From positions 1 to 16,245 of the forward strand of contig JAMOMX010000090.1 of assembly GCA_027066935.1 (NCBI GenBank): 16,245 nt of DNA, given 5' to 3'. Of the stretch, positions 1-6,503 are shown one piece after another. The position numbers and the translations under genes are program-made. A model generated the notes under the pieces. That model was not told the DNA's origin, ran no database searches, and worked only from the letters and a program-made list of their open reading frames with translations. Each line of letters starts with the position of its first letter. The stretch's first letter is position 1. Source of the stretch: Sulfurimonas sp. (GTDB lineage Bacteria > Campylobacterota > Campylobacteria > Campylobacterales > Sulfurimonadaceae).

Positions 1-1021
1 CTTTAGCAAATGAAAGTGAATCTGAAGTTATCTCTTTAATATTTACAAACAGATAAAATGCACCATCTGGAGTATTAACACTAAGTCCATCTATCTCATT
101 CATTAGTTTAACTGCTTCATCTCTTCTTTTTATAAATGCTTTTTTCATCATAGCTATATCTGCATCTGCACTTCCGTCTAGCCCAGGAATTGCAGCACGC
201 TGAGTAATAGAGTTAATGTTTGATGTACTTTGAGATTGAAGTTTCTTGGTTGCTTTAATTAGCTCAGTATCATGAGCTGCCATATAGCCAAATCTCCAAC
301 CAGTCATAGCTACAGATTTAGAAAGACCATTAATAGTTACTGTCCTTTTATACATATCTTCGCTAACTGCAGCGCATGAAGTAAATGTACCTTCATAAGT
401 AAGTTTTTCATACATCTCATCACTAGCTACAATAATATCAGTACCCTCAAGAACTTTTCCAATTTCAATTAACTCATCTTTTGAATAAATTGAACCAGTT
501 GGGTTTGATGGTGTTGTTAAAACTAACATCTTAGTCTTTGGTGTAATGGCATTTTTTAATTGCTCAGGAGTAATCTTAAATGCACTATAATCATGAGTTT
601 GTATCTCAACAACACTCCCACCACAATACCTAACTAATTCTGGATATGTAACCCAGTATGGTGAAGGGATGATAACTTCATCTCCTACATCGATAGTTGC
701 AGAAAATAGATTAAACAAGGAGTGTTTAGCACCATTATTTGCAATAATTTGGTTTGGAGAATATGTTAAACCGTTATCACGCTTAAGCTTATTTGCTATG
801 GCCTCTTTTAGCTCAGGTATACCATCAACAGCAGTGTATTTAGTAAAATCTTCATTTATAGCTGCAATTGCAGCATCTTTAATAACTCTAGGAGTACCAA
901 AGTCAGGCTCTCCTGCTGAAAAACTAAGAATATCTTTCCCCTCAGCTTTTAACTCTTGTGCTAATGTTGTAATAGCAATTGTAATTGATTCAGATAGAGT
1001 GTTGATGCGGTTTGTTAGCAT
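1..1021 (-). CDS. aspC: Class I aminotransferase, aspartate aminotransferase type (3' end outside window)
   Basis: PLP-dependent enzyme of fold type I, most like the Ib-subgroup aspartate aminotransferases that interconvert aspartate plus 2-oxoglutarate with oxaloacetate plus glutamate in the cytoplasm. Reading from ATG at 1021, the sequence shows SAGEPDF (residues 35-41), an NPTG motif at 173-176, the SDEMYE motif carrying D201 and Y204, and the PLP lysine K235 in GLSKSVAMTGWR. About 340 codons are present; the family is about 390 long, so roughly 50 C-terminal residues, including the substrate-binding arginine region, lie beyond the left edge. The start is supported by an AAGGAAAG ribosome binding site at 1027-1034. 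A TATACT box on the minus strand at 1084-1089 is a possible -10. Some family members also accept prephenate or aromatic substrates, so exact specificity is inferred. A 129-codon frame on the other strand is a shadow of this gene. Confidence 0.93.
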   Translation of the reverse strand, partial: MLTNRINTLSESITIAITTLAQELKAEGKDILSFSAGEPDFGTPRVIKDAAIAAINEDFTKYTAVDGIPELKEAIANKLKRDNGLTYSPNQIIANNGAKHSLFNLFSATIDVGDEVIIPSPYWVTYPELVRYCGGSVVEIQTHDYSAFKITPEQLKNAITPKTKMLVLTTPSNPTGSIYSKDELIEIGKVLEGTDIIVASDEMYEKLTYEGTFTSCAAVSEDMYKRTVTINGLSKSVAMTGWRFGYMAAHDTELIKATKKLQSQSTSNINSITQRAAIPGLDGSADADIAMMKKAFIKRRDEAVKLMNEIDGLSVNTPDGAFYLFVNIKEITSDSLSFAK

Positions 1022-1344
1022 AAATACTTTCCTTATAAGTTTTTTCTTTAGTTTGTGATTTGCATATAATAATTAATAATAGTAGTATACTAAAATAATA
1101 ATAATAAGTAAGTTGATTTTAGATAATTTATTTATGCCCTCTTACTTAATAATCCAGAATCTAGGTTATGCAATAAATATATTATACTTTTACCTCCCTG
1201 ATGTTCAAGGAAGATACTAATTAATATGAAGAGATATAATAGGTGATGAATTAGCTAATCGTAAAACTAACATTAAATAAAGTAGTTATTATATAAGGAT
1301 GATCAAATATGTATTGATTTAATAAAATCAATACTATTTTTATG
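1022..1344. other. Spacer without a gene
   Basis: Very AT-rich stretch between the aminotransferase and the tRNA. It holds the aminotransferase ribosome binding site, a candidate TATACT -10 (1084-1089, minus), a short AAT trinucleotide run at 1094-1107 and the hairpin at 1311-1334. No open frame longer than about a dozen codons has a suitable ribosome binding site on either strand. An SD-like GGGAGGT on the minus strand (1192-1198) is not followed by a start at a useful distance. Confidence 0.6.
1311..1334 (-). terminator. Hairpin downstream of tRNA-Leu, possible terminator
   Basis: A perfect 10-bp inverted repeat (GTATTGATTT, loop AATA, AAATCAATAC) lies 10 bp beyond the tRNA 3' end. Its position suggests termination or 3' processing of the tRNA transcript. 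The stem is AT-rich, and the better T-run (TATTTTT) is on the plus-strand side, so direction is uncertain; it could be bidirectional or simply a 3' processing hairpin. Confidence 0.4.
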
Positions 1345-1428
1345 TGGTACCAGTGGCCGGACTCGAACCGGCACGCCGTGAGGCAGTCGATTTTGAGTCG
1401 ACCAAGTCTACCATTCCATCACACTGGC
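1345..1428 (-). tRNA. tRNA-Leu (anticodon CAA)
   Basis: An 84-nt class II tRNA read on the minus strand. The 5' acceptor strand is GCCAGTG and the 3' side is CACTGGT, followed by A73 and an encoded CCA. The anticodon arm is GTCGA-CTCAAAA-TCGAC, giving anticodon CAA (1393-1395), which decodes UUG. A long variable arm with a GCC/GGC stem and the T arm GCCGG-TTCGAGT-CCGGC identify it as leucine-specific. Oddities: the first pair is G1-U72, and the D stem ATG/CTT contains a U-U mismatch. Confidence 0.95.
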
Positions 1429-1448
1429 ATAAAAAAATAAAGTTTGCG

Positions 1449-1454
1449 ATTATA
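1449..1454 (-). promoter_or_regulatory. Probable -10 box for tRNA-Leu
   Basis: A perfect TATAAT on the minus strand lies 20 bp ahead of the tRNA 5' end and would start transcription near 1442. No -35 is clear, as is common in Campylobacterota, but the upstream DNA is T-rich. A second TGTATAAT (extended -10 form, minus) occurs at 1501-1508 inside the neighbouring inverted repeat and is an alternative. Confidence 0.45.
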
Positions 1455-1501
1455 TTTACTATTTACTTAAAAGATTGTGAAAACTATTTATTTTGTAGCA
1501 A

Positions 1502-1550
1502 TTATACAAAAACCTATTAAATTATTACCTTTTAATGAGTTTTTGTATAA
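1502..1550. repeat. Large inverted repeat between tRNA-Leu and flgL
   Basis: The outer arms are a perfect 12-bp match, TTATACAAAAAC (1502-1513) and GTTTTTGTATAA (1539-1550). After one mismatch, six more inner pairs follow (1515-1520 with 1532-1537, one of them G-T), leaving an 11-nt loop. Each arm, read outward, carries TGTATAA, resembling an extended -10, so the structure could hold back-to-back promoters or a dimeric operator. It is not followed by a T-run suited to a terminator. Function unknown. Confidence 0.6.
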
Positions 1551-1598
1551 GCACTCATGATAATTTATTACTTAAGAATAAATAACAAATTGCCGATA

Positions 1599-1619
1599 TG
1601 GAATTATAATTGCTATACT
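1599..1619 (+). promoter_or_regulatory. flgL promoter, sigma-54-like with overlapping sigma-70 -10
   Basis: TGGAA (1599-1603) and TTGC (1610-1613) place GG and GC exactly 10 nt apart, the sigma-54 -24/-12 arrangement, with the TGGAA form common in Campylobacterota flagellar genes. Overlapping it is TGCTATACT (1611-1619), which is also an acceptable extended -10 for the housekeeping sigma factor. flgL starts about 47 bp downstream. Sigma-54 control would fit a hook-associated gene, but sequence alone does not decide between the two. Confidence 0.55.
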
Positions 1620-1659
1620 TAAATATAATTAAATCTATAGTGACAAACGGAGGTGCATC

Positions 1660-3747
1660 ATGCGTATAACATCAAGTATGTATTATAAGAGTTTATACTC
1701 ACAAAATAATTCAAATTTACAATCAGAGCTGTTTGATGTAAACAAACAAATAGCATCTGGACTTAAGATACAATACGCTAAAGATGATGTAAGAACATTT
1801 GTTGACACTATGAGGTTGGATAATGAGATTTCAGCACTAGGTCAAGTTAAAAAAAGTACTGAAAGTGGATATAAAATAGCAAATCAAACAGATATTGCTT
1901 TAAATGAATTTGATGTTACTATGAATAGGATGCGAACACTTTTAATCCAAGCAGCAAATGAAACAAATGGATCAGTATCTTATAATGCTATTGCACAAGA
2001 ACTTAGAACTCTAGAAGATCATCTTATAAATCTTTCAAACACTTCAATTAAAGGTCAGTACCTATTTTCTGGTTCTGCTACTGATATAAAACCAATATCT
2101 GATGATGGAAAATATATGGGCAATAGTGCATCATTAAACTCTTTTACCGGCTCTGGTACTACTCAACAATATAATCTTAGCGGCGATACACTATTTTTGG
2201 GTGAAAATAGTTCAGTAAAACGTCAAATCACATCAAATGTTGTAAACAAAAATTTGGTAGATACTTTTCCAATTGGTTTTGAATCTTCAAACCCAAAGGA
2301 GATCTCTCCGCAAAGCACAATCCGCGATCTTATGGGTGATACAGATGCCTCTGATACAGTTGCAAAACATCACTTTTATATACGCGGAACAAAAAGCGAT
2401 GGGGTTTCTTTTAATACAGAACTTTTAATGAAAGATGGAGATAGTGTTGAGGAGTTAATGACACAAATTGGTAATGCTTATGGAAATACAAATGCTTTAA
2501 AAGTTGTAGATGTAACTATGAATTCATATGGTCAGTTTGTAATCCAGGATAAAATACAGGGTTCTAGTAAGATAGAGTTCCATATGGTTGGTGCTGTTGA
2601 TTATAACTTAGGGGATGGTGATGATAGAGCGGATATTAGTGATGGTATTTATGGAACTGCTGGCTTAATAAGTAATTTAGATGGTGGTGAAACAGATTTT
2701 AATAAATTTGTTTTTGGAACAAATACTACAGATCTTCATGTAAAAGAATTTGTAAAATCAGATTTCACTTCTGCTACGGCGTCTATAACAAATATCGATG
2801 CTTTGCTTTATGATAGGACTAATTTTTCTAAAGAGGGTTCAATCTTAAGTTCGAGTGTTCCACAAATTATTAATGAAACTAATGAATACGCCTCTGCATC
2901 AACTAAGCTCTCAGAGGTCTCCAGCTCTTCATTAAATGGTTCAACCTTTAAATTAGAGGGTATCTCTATATCTGGCAACCCTTATGATGTTGATATTGAT
3001 TTTGCAGCTAGCGGCTCGACATTTACAGATAATATCTCTGGAAATACCTATAATATATATAATATGGCTACTCCAAGGGTAGCTGTTGATGGCGACGAGA
3101 TGAGTTATCAGCAACTAATGGATGTAATGAATATGGCTACAACTCAAAATTTTCCAGCTTCATCTTTAGGGACGGCTAGCGAATATGACGCAGCAATTGA
3201 ATCAGCAAATATTTTAGGTGAATATTCTATTAGTTATGATGCAAAGATAGAGTTTCAAGATATTACAAACACCTCTTCACTGGCAGAGATATCATTATAT
3301 GATTCAAATAGTGGTAATTTTTCCGCAGCATCATCACTTATGACATTTAATTCTAATAATGCTATTGTGATAAGAGATGCAAAAACAGATTTTTTTTCTA
3401 CAATAGATAAGATGATAAATTCAGTCGAAGACTATACTATGTATCCAGATGCAAACAATAAAAATACTAGAAACATTGGTATTGAAAATTCATTAGAAAT
3501 GATGGATGATTTGCAAAATCATGTTGCTCGCTCTCACTCACAAATTGGTTCTCAATCAACAGCACTTAATAGATCAGTAGAGAGAGTTCAAGCTTTAGAA
3601 ATAAGCGCAATGACACTAAGATCATCGGTAATAGATACCGATTTAGCGGAATCCTCCTTGCGTCTTACTCAATTATCATTAAACTATGAAGCGATGTTAT
3701 CCACAGTTGGTAAAGTTTCAAAACTAAGCTTAGTTAATTATCTCTAA
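1660..3747 (+). CDS. flgL: Flagellar hook-filament junction protein FlgL
   Basis: Structural protein exported by the flagellar type III system; it forms the second junction ring (HAP3) between hook and filament. The N-terminal about 140 residues form the flagellin-type D0/D1 coiled-coil (MRITSSMYYKS..., ending near GQYLFSGS), and the C-terminal about 85 residues (from GIENSLEMMDDLQ to the end) form the partner helix. The 695 residues far exceed the roughly 300 of enterobacterial FlgL because of a long Ser/Thr/Asn/Asp-rich central domain, presumably surface exposed; long FlgL proteins are known in Campylobacterota. There are no cysteines and no tryptophans; lack of Cys is typical of axial flagellar proteins. 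A strong GGAGGTG ribosome binding site (1649-1655) fixes the start. It sits alone, away from other flagellar genes in this window. FlgL and other flagellin-family proteins are hard to separate, but the first residues and size favour FlgL. Confidence 0.85.
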   Translation: MRITSSMYYKSLYSQNNSNLQSELFDVNKQIASGLKIQYAKDDVRTFVDTMRLDNEISALGQVKKSTESGYKIANQTDIALNEFDVTMNRMRTLLIQAANETNGSVSYNAIAQELRTLEDHLINLSNTSIKGQYLFSGSATDIKPISDDGKYMGNSASLNSFTGSGTTQQYNLSGDTLFLGENSSVKRQITSNVVNKNLVDTFPIGFESSNPKEISPQSTIRDLMGDTDASDTVAKHHFYIRGTKSDGVSFNTELLMKDGDSVEELMTQIGNAYGNTNALKVVDVTMNSYGQFVIQDKIQGSSKIEFHMVGAVDYNLGDGDDRADISDGIYGTAGLISNLDGGETDFNKFVFGTNTTDLHVKEFVKSDFTSATASITNIDALLYDRTNFSKEGSILSSSVPQIINETNEYASASTKLSEVSSSSLNGSTFKLEGISISGNPYDVDIDFAASGSTFTDNISGNTYNIYNMATPRVAVDGDEMSYQQLMDVMNMATTQNFPASSLGTASEYDAAIESANILGEYSISYDAKIEFQDITNTSSLAEISLYDSNSGNFSAASSLMTFNSNNAIVIRDAKTDFFSTIDKMINSVEDYTMYPDANNKNTRNIGIENSLEMMDDLQNHVARSHSQIGSQSTALNRSVERVQALEISAMTLRSSVIDTDLAESSLRLTQLSLNYEAMLSTVGKVSKLSLVNYL

Positions 3748-3762
3748 AAATTTGTATCAATA

Positions 3763-3784
3763 TGGAATGATTTTGGCTATACTT
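3763..3784 (+). promoter_or_regulatory. ftsK promoter, motif nearly identical to that of flgL
   Basis: Contains TGGAA and GC at sigma-54 spacing (GG 3764-3765, GC 3776-3777, 10 nt between), followed by TATACT (3778-3783) as a housekeeping -10. Over 25 nt (from 3761) it matches the flgL promoter at 21 positions, including ATATGGAAT and GCTATACTT. The -12 side reads TGGC rather than TTGC, which weakens the sigma-54 reading. The start codon is about 44 bp beyond, almost the same distance as at flgL. Confidence 0.5.
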
Positions 3785-3820
3785 CCTTTAATTATTTAAC
3801 ATTTTAGAGGAAGATATAAT

Positions 3821-5968
3821 TTGAAAGAAACTGCATTTATACTTATTGTTGGGATACTTATTTATCTTGGTTTTGCAACTATTTTAGGTGATGTATCTTT
3901 AATGGGTAGCTATGGCGTAACATTTGCTTTACACAATAACCATATTTTCGGTTACATATCTTATGTATATCTTTTTGTTTTATTGTTTCCACTATATCTT
4001 TTTTATAAAAATACAACTTTAAATTTAAGAAAGCTTGAAATTGCAATTTCAAGCTTTTTGTTGTTTTTTTCATTTTTACTAATTCAAGCTATGACGATAG
4101 ACGATGCTTTTAGAGGGGTTTTTGCAGGAAATTTTGTTGATTATTTAAACCCATATATTGGTTTATTTGGGTTATGGATATTTTGGGCTACAATATCACT
4201 TGTCTCCATAAGCATAATATTAGATAAAAATATAAATGACCTATTTGCACAAATTTTCAAATCAATAAAGCCTCAAAAAACGCTACAAAAAACCTCAAAG
4301 GCAAAAGAAGAAGAGCCAAAAAAAACATTTAATAGTTATGATGAAATGGTGACTGTAGAGGATGATTTTGATGCAGAAATAGACAAACCAACTTTTATGA
4401 GACGCAAAAATAATGTTGATAAAAAATCAGACCTAAATCCTGAAAAAACAAATAACATACTGGAGATGGCTTCAAAAGTAAAAGAGCAAAAAAATGCACT
4501 TGTTGTTGAAGAGTTAGAAGAAAATGCAAAACTTCTAGAGACAATAGAAAAAGGTGTTGTTGAAAAACCAAAAAATTTCACATTGCCAAAAGTAAGTTTT
4601 TTACAAAAAGCAGAAAAAAAAGCACAAAATATTGATGAGAGTGAACTAGATGAAAAGATTCAATATCTAATTGAAAAATTAGCGCATTTTAAGATAGATG
4701 GTGATGTAGTTCGTACATATGCTGGACCTATTGTTTCTACATTTGAATTTAAACCTGCTGCAAATGTCAAGGTAAGTAAAATACTAAACCTACAAGATGA
4801 CTTAGCTATGGCTTTATCAGCTGAAACTATTCGTATACAAGCTCCAATACCAGGCAAAGATGTGGTCGGAATAGAGATTCCAAATGAAAAAACAGAAACT
4901 ATATATTTACGAGAATTGTTAGATGATAATCTATTTAAAGAGTCATTATCACCTTTAACTATCGCTCTAGGAAAAGATATTGTTGGTAAACCATTTATTA
5001 CAGATTTGAAAAAACTTCCACATCTTCTTATAGCAGGAACAACAGGTAGTGGTAAAAGTGTTGGAATTAACGCGATGATACTTTCACTTTTATATAAAAA
5101 TTCTCCAGATCAACTGAGACTTCTTATGATAGATCCTAAAATGTTGGAATTTTCTGTATATAATGATATTCCCCATCTATTAACTCCAGTGATTACAAAA
5201 CCTAAACAAGCGATAGTTGCACTAAATAATATGGTTTCAGAGATGGAGCGCCGTTATGAGTTAATGGCAGAGACTAAAACAAAAAATATTGAGAGTTATA
5301 ATGAAAAAGTATCTAAGATAGGAGGTGAACATTTTCCATATATAGTTGTTATTATAGATGAGTTAGCAGATCTAATGATGACAAGTGGAAAAGATGTTGA
5401 ACACTCTATAGCTAGACTTGCTCAGATGGCAAGGGCATCAGGGATACATTTAGTTGTTGCAACCCAAAGACCATCAGTAGATGTTGTAACAGGTTTAATA
5501 AAAGCAAATCTACCATCTCGCATATCTTATAGGGTAGGGCAAAAAATTGATTCTAAGATTATTTTGGATCAGATGGGTGCTGAATCATTGTTAGGTAAAG
5601 GTGATATGCTTTTTACACCTCCAGGATCTACCGGATTGGTTAGACTCCATGCACCTTGGAGTACAGAAGAAGAGATAGAAAAAATAGTTGATTTTATTAA
5701 ATCTCAAAGGGAGCCAAATTATGATAAAAGTTTTTTGGTTGAAGAAACAGAAAATATTTCGTCATCTTCAAAGGAAAGTTATGAAGAGTTAGATGAGCTA
5801 TATGAAGATGCAAAAATAATTATTTTAACTGATAGAAAAACTTCTATATCATACCTACAAAGAAAACTTCAAGTTGGATATAACCGTTCTGCTAGAATTA
5901 TAGAGCAACTAGAAAACGAAGGAATCTTATCATTACCTAATTCTAAAGGTATTAGAGAGATTCTATAG
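3821..5968 (+). CDS. ftsK: DNA translocase FtsK
   Basis: Septum-anchored, ATP-driven double-stranded DNA pump that clears the terminus region at division and activates dimer resolution by the Xer recombinase. Four N-terminal membrane segments are visible (about residues 5-23, 42-62, 72-92 and 110-133), then a charged Lys/Glu-rich linker to about 270. The RecA-like motor has Walker A GTTGSGKS at 406-413 and Walker B IVVIIDE with D513/E514, followed by ATQRPSVDVVTG. A C-terminal winged-helix gamma domain (about 650-715, TDRKTSISYLQRKLQVGYNRSARI) would read polar DNA motifs. At 715 residues it is a short-linker FtsK, normal outside enterobacteria. The start is TTG, chosen because AGAGGAAG (3806-3813) precedes it at good distance and the first membrane segment needs it. 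A perfect 28-bp palindrome lies over codons 70-79. The next gene abuts its stop codon. Confidence 0.96.
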   Translation: MKETAFILIVGILIYLGFATILGDVSLMGSYGVTFALHNNHIFGYISYVYLFVLLFPLYLFYKNTTLNLRKLEIAISSFLLFFSFLLIQAMTIDDAFRGVFAGNFVDYLNPYIGLFGLWIFWATISLVSISIILDKNINDLFAQIFKSIKPQKTLQKTSKAKEEEPKKTFNSYDEMVTVEDDFDAEIDKPTFMRRKNNVDKKSDLNPEKTNNILEMASKVKEQKNALVVEELEENAKLLETIEKGVVEKPKNFTLPKVSFLQKAEKKAQNIDESELDEKIQYLIEKLAHFKIDGDVVRTYAGPIVSTFEFKPAANVKVSKILNLQDDLAMALSAETIRIQAPIPGKDVVGIEIPNEKTETIYLRELLDDNLFKESLSPLTIALGKDIVGKPFITDLKKLPHLLIAGTTGSGKSVGINAMILSLLYKNSPDQLRLLMIDPKMLEFSVYNDIPHLLTPVITKPKQAIVALNNMVSEMERRYELMAETKTKNIESYNEKVSKIGGEHFPYIVVIIDELADLMMTSGKDVEHSIARLAQMARASGIHLVVATQRPSVDVVTGLIKANLPSRISYRVGQKIDSKIILDQMGAESLLGKGDMLFTPPGSTGLVRLHAPWSTEEEIEKIVDFIKSQREPNYDKSFLVEETENISSSSKESYEELDELYEDAKIIILTDRKTSISYLQRKLQVGYNRSARIIEQLENEGILSLPNSKGIREIL
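4030..4057. repeat. Perfect 28-bp palindrome inside ftsK
   Basis: The half-sequence is AAAGCTTGAAATTG and its exact complement follows with no spacer, covering codons R70 to F79 ahead of membrane segment 3. Two further outward positions (4028/4059) also pair after a G-T. On the plus strand it is followed by a T-rich stretch (TTGTTG then seven T), so the RNA would resemble an intrinsic terminator with about 12 pairs and a 4-nt loop. The T-richness itself is explained by Phe/Leu codons of the membrane segment. Function unknown. Confidence 0.75.
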
Positions 5969-6361
5969 ATGAATAAACCTTATCTAATATTTACACAAAA
6001 TAAAAACTCCTTTAATGTGTATATAAAAAATCTTGAAAAATTAAATGTAAATCAAATAAAAGAACTTGAAAGTTTTGTTAGTATTAGAAATGGTATGTTT
6101 GATTTTAATAAATATACTTTTAATATCCAAAAAAAATTATCTTTTAATCATTTTGTTCTATTGTTAGAACATCTAAATATAGATGCCGAGTGTGAAGAAA
6201 ACATAATATTAACCAAAAATCAACCTAGAATTAGTTTTGGTCAATATAAAGGTATGCAATATGCAGAACTTGCGGGCTCATATTTGCTTTGGTTAAAAAC
6301 AAACTATAGGGGTAAAGATAGAGAAGTTATAGATAAAGAGTTAAAAAAAAGAAATTTATAA
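5969..6361 (+). CDS. Small protein of unknown function with DUF3820-like C-terminus
   Basis: 130-residue protein without signal peptide or membrane segment, presumably cytoplasmic. ATG follows the ftsK stop codon directly (no spacer), so it is almost certainly co-transcribed and may be translationally coupled; only a weak AGAGA precedes it within ftsK. Residues 1-75 are Lys/Asn/Phe-rich and not recognised. The C-terminal about 45 residues (ISFGQYKGMQYAELAGSYLL, then WL) resemble the FGKYKG...YLLWL signature of DUF3820 and of the small domain found at the C-terminus of some ExoX-type exonucleases; this match is from memory and not computed. No nuclease catalytic motif is visible. The link with ftsK suggests, but does not show, a role with DNA or division. 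Confidence 0.8.
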   Translation: MNKPYLIFTQNKNSFNVYIKNLEKLNVNQIKELESFVSIRNGMFDFNKYTFNIQKKLSFNHFVLLLEHLNIDAECEENIILTKNQPRISFGQYKGMQYAELAGSYLLWLKTNYRGKDREVIDKELKKRNL

Positions 6362-6368
6362 TTTTTTT
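6343..6368 (+). terminator. Weak A/T-only hairpin at end of ftsK transcript
   Basis: Eight A (6343-6350) and seven T (6362-6368) flank the last codons and stop of the small gene and could fold into an A-U stem ending in a T-run. There is no G-C pair, so stability is low. It is the only terminator-like element before acnB. Confidence 0.25.
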
Positions 6369-6379
6369 CAATTCCAAAG

Positions 6380-6440
6380 ATGTTACAAAAATATACACTC
6401 AAGAAATAAATCTAAACAACAATGTGTATTAATGTAACAT
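6380..6440. repeat. Interrupted inverted repeat upstream of the acnB promoter
   Basis: Arms ATGTTACA (6380-6387) and TGTAACAT (6433-6440) are perfect complements, and nested ATACAC (6393-6398) and GTGTAT (6424-6429) also pair. The right arm ends about 28 bp before the acnB -10, over the -35 region, so a regulator bound here could act on acnB. No T-run follows, which speaks against a terminator. Confidence 0.5.
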
Positions 6441-6467
6441 TTCTTAGATTGATTACTTATCTTTAGT

Positions 6468-6473
6468 TATAAT
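6468..6473 (+). promoter_or_regulatory. Probable -10 box of acnB
   Basis: A perfect TATAAT lies 30 bp before the acnB ATG, with T-rich DNA at intervals upstream (TTAGATTGATTACTTATCTTT) as in Campylobacterota sigma-70 promoters. Transcription would start near 6480, giving a short leader with GAGGG (6493-6497) as the ribosome binding site. Confidence 0.6.
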
Positions 6474-6503
6474 CCCGTATTAAATTTAATATGAGGGTTT
6501 ACT

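Noticed and set aside
669..1058. A 129-codon open frame on the plus strand
   Set aside because: It lies opposite the well-supported aminotransferase gene, whose motifs are intact on the minus strand; it is a coding shadow.
1094..1107. AAT trinucleotide run upstream of the aminotransferase, considered as a phase-variable repeat
   Set aside because: It is under five copies and sits in generally AT-rich DNA; too short to support slippage control.
1192..1198. SD-like GGGAGGT on the minus strand
   Set aside because: The nearest possible start (TTG) is about 18 nt away and opens only a 13-codon frame; not a credible gene.
3722..3735. 14-bp palindrome AACTAAGCTTAGTT at the end of flgL
   Set aside because: This length is expected about once or more by chance in a window this AT-rich, and no T-run follows it to make a terminator.
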